Shown piece by piece: positions 21,515-32,900 of a DNA stretch of 64,000 nucleotides; the stretch's first letter is position 1; every line of letters begins with the position of its first letter. Where the stretch lies: contig NC_091144.1 in NCBI RefSeq assembly GCF_041381155.1, forward strand, positions 32,482,980-32,546,979, read 5' to 3'. The DNA is from Argopecten irradians (lineage: Eukaryota > Mollusca > Bivalvia > Pectinida > Pectinidae). The position numbers and the translations under genes were made by a program. The notes under the pieces were generated by a model. The model was not told the origin of the DNA. It made no database searches and saw only the letters and a list, made by a program, of their open reading frames with translations.

Positions 21515-23441
21515 TCTAAAATATTCATATGTACATTATCAAAGTTCCGGACCCTGATTTTCAAAGCCCAAATTATTGAATCTATTCTGTCTTAAGACAG
21601 CTATGTTTCTATCCCATAAGACATCTGCTTCATCAGCTGACGTTGTATTTTACTTGTATTTCATGTACCTTCCTTTGAAGAACTGGGCGTTGACTCATTT
21701 CTTTGTAGATTATATAGGAATTTAGGACTGCAATGCCAAGGACATGAAAAAAACCTTCTTCCACCATTTCAATGTCCAACTTAGGAAAAGCCAACAGCGC
21801 TTTAATAAAGAATTCGAAATAAAATATAAACTCATTTAATGACATGCGCCTCTCGTAGCATCATTCATCCAGTATTTACAATGTAACCAAATCTTTTCCA
21901 ACAGATTAAATTTTAATGGCTCTCATATTATTGATCTATCAACAAAGTGTTTATCTGTAAGAATTCAATTTAGTCTGACTATTTGACTTACCTGTCTACT
22001 GTCCCATAGCATGCGCTTGTGTAGCACAAAACACAGTCAGGCGGACAATTCTGTTACCACTGTGTTGATTCCGTTACATCTGCTACATTTCCTTTGAAAA
22101 TTGAGCAAATAATGCTCATAAATGTATTTCCCTATATAAACTATGGTAAATTTGACCCTCTCCCATGGGGAAAATTTCGAGACCCCAGGGCCATGAAATT
22201 TACAATTTTGGTAGAGGGCCTTGAGACCTTTCAATCTATGAAGAGCAATTATGACGAACTAACCAGCACACAAGCCCGTGCATGCACATCATTTCCTAAT
22301 TAGTATGTGTAGAAGTACATGTATTAGATTTCCTTTGTAGTCAAACGTAATAAAACAAGTCACGTGTTTATACCTCATTCATGCCATTGGCCGAAATAAA
22401 TATGGAATTGTATTATGGGTAATTAGTGATCACATGAGTGTGTGTTTACTTCCAAATATGATGATATCTCTGACCTGTATTTGGCCTTTTGACGAAGATC
22501 TTATTTTCTCTGTGTTATATGTATCTGTTCTGAACCTAAAGCAGGTAATAATGTATATAAATATAAATTTAGATTTCTACGAATTTAGCCGGGAGTAGCC
22601 GATCTTCGCTGATCCTAGATTAGACGGTTAGACCTATTGAATTGGTCAATTCGCATTATTTACAAACGTGGAAATGGCAGTTTTATAGCTCATTTCAGTT
22701 CATTATTTATAGTAAAACAGTACATATGTTTAAGTCAAAATGATATGCATGCAATATTGATAACATTTTGGAGTCTAAATATTTTCAAATAAATCAATTT
22801 TTCCGAAGAAATGGCAAGCAAACTACTACCATATTTGGAAGTAAACACACAATCACGTGATCACGAGTTACCCATAATACAATTGCATATTCCGGCCAAT
22901 GGCATGAATGAGGTATAAGCACGTGACTTTTTTATACTACGTTTTTACTACAAAAAAATAGATGCAGATATATCCTGATTTTGGAGATAAAACCGCGTCC
23001 CGGGAAGATTTTTAGCCCAAAGGTTGAATCTGGCCATTAAGACTATAACAAAAATTCGTTGTGTCTATAAGTGTATCGAGGGATGTAAATATTTATGTAC
23101 CTTCCTGTAATATATCAACATAATGCCTTACAATGTAATTCTGTCGACAACTCGTAAGTCGGCAACTCGGTGGAAGAAATATGCCACCATATCAACGTTT
23201 GTACAATTCTGCTGCTATTTTTTATTTTGTATATATCGTCTATCTGGACCAAAAGTTGCAAGTCAAAGGACCAGCTACATGACAAAAATTGTCTGCCCGA
23301 CTGCAAAGTTGTTGGTCACGGGCAGAAGGACAGGCGTTAATTTCGAACGCTGGATTTTACCTTTGCCATATATAGTACCGCCAGTGACCATATAGTCCTG
23401 GACTGTGAATCGTATCTCAGCAGATATATTTTTTTTTCTCT

Positions 23442-23658
23442 CACAGGGATCTGAGAATTAGTTACAGATTATATAATCATGGACCCATCAGAGTGCCCCA
23501 AGACCATTTTTAGACGTTTTAGAGGTCTAGATAAAAGTAACGGTAAAATCATACTCTACATGGCACTATATAGATCTACTCTAAAAACGGTCTTGGGGCA
23601 CTCCGGTGGGTCCATGATTATATTAGGCCTATCTGTAACTAATTCTCAGATCCCTGTG
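23442..23658. mobile_element. Hairpin element with CACAGGGATC ends
   Basis: About 75 bp at the left (CACAGGGATCTGAGAATTAG onward, through GAGTGCCCCAAGACC) is repeated in reverse complement at the right (GGTCTTGGGGCACTC, ending CTCAGATCCCTGTG). Fewer than 70 bp separate the arms, so the DNA could fold into a long stem. The terminal CACAGGG is shared with elements at 18841 and 26658. Confidence 0.8.
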
Positions 23659-23689
23659 GTTCCGATTACTTATATCTCGTAGTAAATTT

Positions 23690-24321
23690 GGAGGCAGTTC
23701 AGCGAAAAACAGCTGAACCGATCACAGGCTAGCAAAAATTTCCTTTGAAGACTACAAAGAGAGCGAAGCCCAACACCAAAGCCAAACAGACTTATACTGC
23801 ACGTTTGATGTACATCAAACGACTAAATTACCTGTTCTGTTGCCTCCAGTTTTACTATGAGATAGTCGAAGGGTGTAGAGATCGTAAGTGATCGTAACCC
23901 CTGGAGTATCGAGGATGCCCTCACCCCGCCCCATTCTGCTTTATTTGTCCTCAAGATGGCCACTTGATCTTTGCTTTTCTACTATCAGTCAGGTTTGGTC
24001 CCTGTCATCCTCGATTATCCAGGGCTTCCGATCACTTAAGATCTCTACACCCCTGGACTATCTCATAGCGAAATTGAAGGCAGCTCAGCGGAAAACATTT
24101 GACCAATCACAGACTAGCAAGTATTTCATTTGAAGACTACAGAGAGAGCAACGCCTAACATCAAAGTCACAGAGTCAACCACAGTGTACCGTTATACGGC
24201 TCTTTTGATGTACATCAAATGACTAAGTTACCTGTTCTATTCTGTTGCCTCCAGTTTTACTATGAGATAGTCCAGGGGTGTAGAGATCGTAAGTGATCGG
24301 AACCCCTGGAATATCGAGAAT
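23690..24321. mobile_element. Two adjacent CATCCTCGATACTCCAGGGG-family elements
   Basis: A complete unit is at 24006-24321: it starts CATCCTCGATTATCCAGGGC, ends CCCCTGGAATATCGAGAATG, and has inner inverted blocks CACCCCTGGACTATCTCATA / TATGAGATAGTCCAGGGGTG. A second, left-truncated unit is at about 23690-23915. It shares the same interior (TGACTAAGTTACCTGTTCT-type and GATGTACATCAAA segments). Further members are at 13717 and 27181. Confidence 0.7.
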
Positions 24322-24754
24322 GGGTCCCTGTATCCTGACACTGTGAACCCGAACTCAACAAAGGCAGTTAACTTCTTTAAATGACCCAGAATAATTTTGA
24401 CACGAAATCCAGTTCTCTTTTTGTCACACCAAAATGGCTTGCATTTTACCCGATTTAATGACGAAAATGTTGATCTGTGCATTACGTGTATCAAACTCAT
24501 ATCAGAGATTTAGATAGATTAAATTATCTATGTCTCTGGTCATATTCATAGTGCAATTTGAGCAAAAAATATCTCGTGATAATTATAATCTTTGTTTTAA
24601 CTTATTATCTATCTTTTTTTGAAGAATTGTCATACCAAGGATTTATATGTTCATTTACGTCCTTGATCATACATTTCATTAAAAAATAATTAAAATGGTT
24701 TAATTTTAAATTAAGTAATAGGTTTAAATTCGTTACTTTCAAGACCCAAAAGGA
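24322..24754. other. Non-coding sequence upstream of THOC3
   Basis: AT-rich sequence between the last inverted-repeat element and the proximal promoter of THOC3. The minus-strand open frames of 87 and 93 codons have no domain or homology that I can recognise. Confidence 0.5.
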
Positions 24755-24847
24755 CCCGGAATCCTTTTCCAAACTCCGGATCCGTTTTACACTATAAGCG
24801 TTAGACGGATATTTATAAAATTCCTGATCCGGAATTAGTTTTTCAAA
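24755..24847 (+). promoter_or_regulatory. Candidate proximal promoter / 5' leader of THOC3
   Basis: Three ETS-type cores lie within 93 bp of the start codon: CCGGAA at 24756-24761, CCGGAT at 24776-24781 and CCGGAA at 24829-24834. There is no TATA box at a sensible distance. Clustered CCGGAA cores near the start are typical of housekeeping promoters (known for ETS factors), so a TATA-less promoter is plausible. The transcription start is not determined. Confidence 0.35.
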
Positions 24848-27800
24848 ATGGCGACTTACTTGGAAAACACGCGAAAATATTTCCAAAGTAACAACAGAGT
24901 AAGAGAATCACAGGCTCACTCGGCAAAAGTTCATTCAGTAGCATGGAACTGTGATGGGAGACGACTTGCCTCGGGATCATTCGACAAAACTGTCAATGTT
25001 TTTATGCTGGAACGAGATCGATTGGTAATTCCCCTACTCCCTACTTATCGACGATACTCAGTTAACGTTACAGTACTAAGAGTTTTGCTTTGATCTATCT
25101 TTGCTATGTAATATTGTTTACAATATTTATAGTGATAAGTCACTAAAATTCTTTGCAACAATCGGTACTCCTTGTTCCTTTGGTGTTAAATACACATGAT
25201 TTGCTGACACAGTTTGCAAATTAATTTGCCTGTTAAAATTTATTGTAATACTGATCTAGATAGCTACTGTTGTAGTGGAAAAGATATCACCTTATGACTG
25301 ATTTTAGCAACATTTTATATCCCTTGCAACATGGTTTTAGGCAGTCTAGATTATGTGAGAGCCAGATCATTGAATTCATAGATGACATGACATTACAACA
25401 AATCTAGAACATGGTAAACAGAGAGACATTCTGATCATGGATTTTAGTAAGGCATTTGATAAGGTGAGTCATGACCTACTTATTCATAAATTGGAAGGCT
25501 ATGGTGTTACAGGAAATTCATAAATTGGAAGGCTATGGTGTTACAGGAAAAACTAACACCTGGATACAAAATTTCCTGAATAATAGATCCCAATGTGTCA
25601 TTGTCGAGGGGGAAATGTCCAACTCTGTCCAGTAAGATCCGGGCCCCCCAGTGCTTGTTCCAAGTGTTTTTCTTTATTATATCAATGACATTGTAGATGG
25701 CATCTCTTCCTCCATCAGGCTCTTTGCAGATGATGCCATTATGTATTTAGCAGTTGCATCCACAGAGGGTGCCATATATACCCGCAGAGAGACCTTTACA
25801 AGTTGCCCCAATGGGAGAAAAAATGAAAAAAGGCTTTCCATCCTGGGAAATGCCAAGTCCTCACTGTCACTAAAAACACCAAACCCACCGTCAATTTAAC
25901 CCATATGTACTTCATGCTCAAGAACTAGAGCATGTGACTGAGGCGAAATACTTGGGTGTCGCCATTAATTCAGATACAAAATGGGACACCCATGTTTACA
26001 ACATCAGTAAAATAGCTAATTCCAACCTTGGCTTCCTGAGGCAGAACCTCAAAGTATCATAGTGTTCCATCAAAGAAAAGGCCTACAAGTCCCTGGTCCG
26101 CACTCAGGTTGAATATGCTAGTGCATTATGGGACCCCTATTTAAAGAAAGATATAGATAAGGTGGAAATGGTTTTGTCTCCAACCGCTTCCATAACACAT
26201 CTAGTGTCGGAAGTATGTTGGAAGTACTAAACTGGTGCAGTCTCAAAGATCGCCGTAAAGACACGAGAATGACCATGATGTTTAAGATCATCCACCAGAA
26301 GGTTGCTATTACAACAAAGCACCTCAATCCAATAAAAAGACCCACAAGACACAACCACCACTTATCATTTCGATTAACATCATGCAGAACAACTTCCAGA
26401 AAAGAATTTTTTTCCCAAGAACAATAAAAGAATGGAACCACCTCCCTACACAAATTATATCTTCTGAACCTGTACCCTTATTCAAATCCCCATCTCAAAA
26501 CACAAATATTAATTTCCAGTTCCCACATTTCGTGCACCACAACCACTCGACATAATCTTCAGATCACCATGTTGAAGTAGGTCGATAACCGGTAGAAGTA
26601 GAAGAAGGTGATATCTTTTCTGCAACAGTAGCTAAGATCTAGAGGACTCCACCTAATCACAGGGGCCCGTAACTACCAGGGATATTACGTAAATTACCTA
26701 GTGACTGAAAATATATGTTATAATATAAACAGTAGTTACAGGCCCCTGTGCATGACCTCCCGTTATTCGAATAAAATATCTAGGAAATTCTAAAAATAAA
26801 ATTGAAATTTTTTGAATTTGGAATGTATTTCAGCGAAATTCGATGATATATGTTTCAAGATAAAAATAAAATGATATCTTTTTGTTTGTTTTAAGTGTGA
26901 ATAATTAACGTATTTATCATGTGTAGGAAACAATATATATATATATTTGCCTGTTCACATTTATGAAGGTGATCAAACTGAGGTGCAAAATCATTATACC
27001 ATCTCCACCTATTCGAATACTACAGTTATTGGAATATTTTCTTCTGGAAAATACCCAATTCAAATAAGCTTGACTTGATAGGTATTATATCCCTAGAAAG
27101 ATTTTGATTGGTTTGTTTACCATAAAAAAACTTACCATGGAATGCTTCTTATGTTCTTAAAAAAATCATCATAGGAAAGCATATCCTCAATACTCCAAGG
27201 TTTACTATCACTAACATTATATCCACCCAAGGACTATCTCATAGTAAAACTGGAGCTAGGTCAGGAGAAAAAAAGTGACCAATCACAGGTCTCTAGAGAG
27301 ACAGAGAGAACAACATCTACACCACTTCCTCTGGTGCACATACATCAAAGGATCAAATTACCCATATGTCATTTGTTGCCTCCAGTTATACTGTGATATG
27401 GGTTGATATTTTCCAAGGGTGGATATATCATGCCAGTGATAGTAACCCCTGGAATATCAGGTATGAGAAAGCAGGACGGCTCCTAATTAGGATGATAAAA
27501 TGAGACAGACACCTGTGTAATACTACAGATCTAGCGTCTGGTATGAGGAAGAGGAAATCTAATTAAATCATCTGGAGTTATTTTTTGGGAACCTATGTGC
27601 ATATTTGATATATTCCTTGATTAATTTTTGAACGATTTCCAGGTGAAAGACTTGACCTTTCGTGGTCATGGTGACAGTGTGGATCAGCTGTGTTGGCACC
27701 CCAAACATCCAGACCATCTCGTTACTGCCAGTGGTGACAAAACAGTCAGAATCTGGGACGCAAGGACCAACAAATCTGTAGCTACAGTCAACACAAAAGG

Positions 27801-29937
27801 TACAAGCTTTTAGGCTCGCTTGGTCAGTGATTAGGAAGGCCAACCAAATCAATGACAAATCAATGGGATATTTTCTTTTTGTATGGGCCATTATGTTTTC
27901 ACAATCCCGAGAATTTTGAATAATGATATCGAACCAATCAGAAACATTCTACTTTCGTTTTCAGTCATTACTTTAGCAACAAGAGTTGAGATTTGACTAT
28001 TGAACTGCCGGTTGAAAACTGTGAGTCTTGTAACACATGTGTAACTGTCGAAAGGGTTATAAATCGTATGTGCTGGTATGGCATCTAGGAGAACAATTTT
28101 AAGCGCCATTTTGCGGGTTTATACGCAAATTGTGCATGGAGCATTGCCTTCCTAATCACTTCATGCATGTTTTTCAAACTTGGAAAGAAGCCTTGTATAA
28201 TTGTTTTAATTCATTAGGTTGATCCACAAGGACAGGACTTGACATGTTCTGTGTATATGACCTAGATTGAAAAATGTGATGCCAACTAACTTGACCCTCG
28301 GACATCTATATTTGGCCTGATCTTTGGACACCTTCATACATCCAAGGGTCAGCTGAACACAGGCCAAATATAAGATTTTTAGGGGCCTCGGATCCCCATC
28401 TTACATGTAAGTGTCAATGGCAGATTTTGTTGTTTAATTTTTTCAGGGGAAAACATCAACATTTGTTGGTCACCTGATGGAAGTACAATCGCCGTCGGCA
28501 ACAAAGACGACCTTATCACATTCATAGATATCAGAAGTCACAGGTCAAAGGCAGAGGAACAGTTCAAATTTGAGGTTAATGAGATATCTTGGAACAACGA
28601 GGGAGATTTATTCTTCTTGACCAGTGGTCAAGGCAGTATACACATCCTAAGGTACCGATATCACCTTTCTTTATAATATTAAGTATTTGAAAAAGGACTC
28701 ATATACAGATACAAAAACGGAAGGACATCCTTCATAGACGCGAATTGTCTATGAAATTAAATTATTTCGTTATAAACATATAAAACTTTATCGACATATT
28801 GCAAACATCTAACAGGAATACTGAAGGGGAATGAAAATAACTTTGTTATAAACATGATTTACTGTATACATGTATATAGATTTTTATTCCCTGTATTTTT
28901 CCACAGTTACCCAGAACTAAAACTACAGTACTCCCTGACGGCTCACCCTGCCAACTGTATCTGTATAGAGTTTGACCCAGTTGGTAAATACTTCGCCACA
29001 GGAAGTGCAGATGCTCTCGTCAGCCTCTGGGACACGAGTGAGCTGGTGTGTGTACGGACATTTTCAAGGTATGTGGGGAAAATTATTCATTATTTGGGGA
29101 GAATATACACTTTGCATGTGAAGAAAATATGCTGGAAATAATACATTTTGAAAATGAAGAAGACTGCTGGAAAATATTTGAGAAATGTATTAAAGTTTGA
29201 TTGAGAAATGTAGAAATCATGTAAAATTCAAAACAAATTTCTTTTCTTGGACTACCGTTGCTAATACATGGCATGTTTAAAGATACAGAATTGTAATAAT
29301 TTTAAAGATTACACTAATCATACTAAGTCAAGTTTAATGAAATTTTTATTGATTGAACTTTGTGACAATTAATCATATTCAATGACCTAGAATGTAATCA
29401 TAGTGAAAAATTCACTATCTATTGATACCTGCTGTATGATTATTTATAGATTGGACTGGCCAGTGCGGACATTGAGCTTCAGCCATGATGGATGTTTGTT
29501 AGCATCCGCATCTGAAGATCTGGTTATAGATATCGCAGAGGTTGAAAGTGGTATGTAAAAATAATTCAACATCCTCATGATGCTTTTAAGTTCTGTAAGT
29601 AAGAGTTATTGAAAATCCAATTAATTTAAATACCATTAAATATAAGTCAGGTTGATAAAGATTTGTGAAAAAAAACTTTTGTGAATTTACTTTGGCTGCA
29701 AATTTAATGAAAGTAAATCACACATGAAAGAAAGCCAAATGTATGTTACACTCTTATTGTTTTACTTAATCAATAGGTGAGAAGGTGACTGAGATAGCGT
29801 GCGAGTCTCCAACATTCACTGTGGCCTGGCATCCAAAGCGTTACCTGTTGGCATTCGCCTGCGACGACAAGTACGAAGGGCATCGTGGCGATGAACGTGG
29901 CAGCGTCAAGGTGTTTGGTATTCCATCTGATCCTTGA
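24848..29937 (+). CDS. THOC3: THO complex subunit 3 (WD40 protein of TREX)
   Basis: Six exons join in phase with GT-AG borders: 24848-25024, 27643-27799, 28447-28651, 28907-29068, 29450-29550, 29777-29937. They total 963 nt and encode 320 aa (human THOC3 is 351 aa, mainly because of a longer N-terminus). WD40 repeats run throughout: AHSAKVHSVAW...RRLASGSFDK (about residues 24-50), GHGDSVDQLCWHP...ASGDKTVRIWD, ENINICWSPDG, FEVNEISWNNEGDLFFLTSG, AHPANCICIEFDPVGKYFATG with ADALVSLWD, and DWPVRTLSFSHDG with IDIAEVE. It closes with ESPTFTVAWHPKR...FACDDKY and GSVKVFGIPSDP. Near-identity to human THOC3 over these blocks makes the assignment firm. The protein is a nuclear scaffold of THO, which couples transcription to mRNA export. 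The ATG gives a compact MATYLENTRKYF start and no upstream in-frame exon is needed. Intron 1 (2.6 kb) carries a reverse transcriptase relic and two palindromic elements. Confidence 0.96.
25253..26645 (+). pseudogene. Broken non-LTR retrotransposon reverse transcriptase in THOC3 intron 1
   Basis: Frame-shifted pieces on the plus strand read as a jockey/CR1-type reverse transcriptase: PLQHGFRQSRLCESQIIEF (about 25322), QRDILIMDFSKAFDKVSHDL (25413), WIQNFLNNRSQCVIVEGE, then FLYYINDIVDGISSSIRLFA with the catalytic FADDA motif (FADDA at about 25723), then SNLGFLRQNLK, AYKSLVRTQVEYASALWDP and FFPRTIKEWNHLPTQI (about 26405-26455). Stops and frameshifts break it, including a duplicated ~35-bp block (AAATTGGAAGGCTATGGTG twice, about 25480-25550). 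It is therefore dead. Inverted repeats of about 38 bp flank it: ATCTAGATAGCTACTGTTG at 25254 and CAACAGTAGCTAAGATCTAG ending about 26642. Confidence 0.85.
26658..26750. mobile_element. Hairpin element with CACAGGGGCC ends
   Basis: The left end CACAGGGGCCCGTAACTAC and the right end GTAGTTACAGGCCCCTGTG are near-perfect inverse copies about 55 bp apart. It lies in THOC3 intron 1, 13 bp beyond the reverse transcriptase relic. I found no clear target duplication. Confidence 0.7.
27181..27466. mobile_element. CATCCTCGATACTCCAGGGG-family element in THOC3 intron 1
   Basis: It starts ATATCCTCAATACTCCAAGG and ends ACCCCTGGAATATCAGGTAT, with inner inverted blocks GGACTATCTCATAGTAAAAC and GTTGCCTCCAGTTATACTG. 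Same organisation as 24006-24321 but more diverged. Confidence 0.65.
27826..28160. mobile_element. Inverted-repeat element in THOC3 intron 2
   Basis: The left end AGTGATTAGGAAGGC is repeated exactly in inverse at the right, GCCTTCCTAATCACT. The interior is about 300 bp with no transposase; its minus-strand open frame is not a recognisable protein. It begins 26 bp after the exon 2 donor. Confidence 0.65.
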
Positions 29938-32900
29938 TCCATGACCCCTGACCTTGAGGGTCAAGGTCAATAACTAGAGACTGATATCTGGATTGTTTTA
30001 TGGATGGCCATAGCAACAAAAAGATTCAGGTACAAAAAAAGACAATACTGCTGTCCTCGACAGGACTCAACGGGACAAGCTGTTGGTATAAAGTGTTATA
30101 TCAAAGTACTAACAGCATAGTGTTAAGTGTCTAAAATTTCTATGCGTGGAAATTCTTGTGAATTTTCTATCTGGTGACCAATGGTAGCTACCTAGTGAAG
30201 TGTTGTTGGACAAATACTCGGTATACTCTGCCTACACTATGTTATGGCAGGTTACGACTGGCAGGTTACGACCAGTTAATGCATTTGATACAAAGGATGA
30301 AAGTTTTTCATAAACTTAAATTATGAAGTGTTGTTGGACAAATACTTGGTATATTCTGCCTACACTACGCTCTGACTGGTTACGACCGATCTATTGGAAC
30401 TGATATTTAGGATGGAAGTTTTTCACAACGTTGAAATGTATGTCTAAGCGCAGAAAACTACTGCAAAGTACAGGGTCACATAATGAGAGTATGATTAGTT
30501 ATGTATATATTCTAACTGTTAGATATTTGTTGAGTTGTCATTAGATATTACATGAAACATACCTGGGTCGTTTTTGTTTATTCAGAACAACCGGTTCGAC
30601 CGTTTGTAAAATTCATTATTTTAAGTATAGATCCTGACAGACCTGCAGATTTTGATACAGGCCTGTGAGGGCTTTGCCAAGGCTCGTCTGAAAACAATAT
30701 AAAATCACCAGGTCTCAACTCAAATCAGGTTTAATTCATAAAATGAATTATTAGGTCCAACCAGTCATACTGTCTAATCGAGAACGGCCATAGTGGTGTA
30801 GTGTAGACCAGTTCATATTTGATGTATGTGTCTGTAATTTTGAGACGGGATAGATATTGTTGATGTTTTAATGGTTAGAAAATGGATTAAATGAGATAAA
30901 GCACACTGCTGTATTTGCCATAAATATTTCATTCAATGGCACCTGAAGAGTTGCTCTTTAAAGGAAATGTTGATAATAGAACAAAGACATTATTTCTGAA
31001 AGAAAATTGATGGATCTTTGGGTACCTGAAAAATTGCTCTTAAAGGAAATGTATTATTGTTGATAATAGAACAAAGACATTATTTTTGAAAGAAAATTGA
31101 TGGTTTGTTAATCAAGATTACCTCAAAATATTGCTCTGAAAATGCATACATGTATAAGGAAATGTTTGTAAGAGAACTAAAACATAGTTCCTGGGAGATA
31201 AATGATGGCTCTCAAGCTGTCAATCAAATTTTCTGGGTATCACCTATGACTTTGCATTTTGCATGCTACAACATTAAATGGGTTCACATACATGTGTGAT
31301 GCGAGCGTGGGCGTGGCTAAATACTGTGTGCTGATTGGTCAGTTGTGACCCGAGAGTAATATTTATCACTATACTTTAAGCCTCTGATATGTTAAGTGTC
31401 AATATGGAATTATCTGTAAGTTAAATGTCAATATTGTAATATGGAATTATCTGTAAGTGTATATATGGTGAGAAGCTGTCACAAAAGTTGCCTTTTACTA
31501 ATTCCTTCACTTCTTTAGAAAGAATGAGGTGTGCTTATGGTAAGATTATTGCAGAGAAACAGGTGCTAGTTACAGCAGTGAATAAGGCGTGGGAGTATTT
31601 TGTAATGTATGTTTAATGTCATGTATACATCGACCAATAAATGTTTTTATTTCATTTATCTCAAATGTGGTCTTATTTCATCAACAGCTGTACAGTTGCT
31701 CTACATCTTTCATGACGATTCATTATACTATCAACTCTATTTTTTTTTCAATTGCCACAAATTTTCATTCGATGACATCAACATCAGAACAAACAAACCA
31801 TTCATTAGGAACTTATACCAAAATAATAACAAAGGTAATTAAAAGTGTATCATTCAGACCTAGGAACCTTTAGATTGTTTGTTTGACTTGTATAACTGCT
31901 GTAAATGTACATGTATTTATTTTACCAGTCAAATTTTAGTGTCGATGTGAAAGACTAAATTATAATTTATTGGCGTGAATATAAATTAGTGCAATTCTGT
32001 TGCCAATACTAGGAAATGCGGAAATATCTAAAAGTTAGCACTGTACATGAATTAGCTCTTCAAAGACAGTGAGTAAAGCTCTAAAATTAAAGTACTACTA
32101 AAACAAGTTTGTTTACAGTATCCTACACAAGGTTTGAAGGACTGTCAACTGTATGCCTGTCAGAACCTTTACCCACTAAAGTGAGGCTCTTTGGAACATC
32201 TACTAGACAGGACAGCTCCAATAGATGGACACAGGATTGGTTGGGAAGCTAAGGCGTGCTTTCAGACTTCACATCGTTAACATCACAAGGTGTCCTTTCA
32301 GACTTCCACATCATGACCGTTCCAAGGTGTCCTCTCGTACATTTGTATGTGACCTTGAAATCTGTAGAGATCTCTACGAATGGAGTACTCCCATAACATA
32401 AGGGTTGACTGGTCATTTGTTTTCTTATCAGACGTTATTTTCCGTAATGTTTCAAAAGGTTGGGAGTACCAATGGGGAGATTTCGGGTCATTCATGATCA
32501 ACCCACTAACTTCTACCAGTCGTTTTCTTATTGGACGTTGTTTTCTGTAATTCTTCAAAAGTAGACTTTCACCATTTGGGTTGTGTTAAATATTTCATGG
32601 AATTTAGATTCCGAAGTTATATTGAAACAAATGCATTTCTTTGTAACTTCAATTTGGAATAAAAACCAAAGCTTTCTGTAATACATGCCTGCTCAATGAT
32701 CCAAGTTACTCTATTCGTGATGGTAATGAATGAAAATAACAATTCCACAAAATTTCGCAGATTTATAGTATATTTGTAAAAAGAAATACCATGTCAGATA
32801 TAGAAAACAAAACTTCTTTCCACGATATAAGACATTTTAATGTATCGTTATACGTTTTTGTCAATAACTTATACAAAAATATAAATAACAAACAGAAATT

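Larger units (their letters stand above)
18541..23206. repeat. Large imperfect inverted repeat (foldback-like), 4.7 kb
   Basis: Sequences from 18541 to about 20590 return in reverse complement and reverse order from about 22060 to 23206. Matching blocks: ATGGTGGCATATTTC with GAGTTGCCGACTTACGA (18565 against 23190); TTTAGCC/GGGCTAAA with CCCGGGACG (19557 against 23000); CATTCATGCCATTGGCC (19685 against 22900); TCCAAATATGG with TTGCTTGCCATTTCTTCGG (19755 against 22810); GATCGGCTACTCCCGGCTAA (20000 against 22575); and the segment around CATGGCCCTGGGGTCTCG (20480 against 22180). The left arm is longer because it carries insertions, including the hairpin at 18841. The centre, 20591-22059, contains two GATGCTCCACC-type units. 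No transposase is visible. It could be a Foldback-type element or an old inverted duplication. Confidence 0.75.

Noticed and set aside
25651-26453. Functional reverse transcriptase gene
   Set aside because: Although FADDA and YINDI motifs are readable, the frame is broken repeatedly by stops, shifts and a small duplication, and it lies in a host intron.
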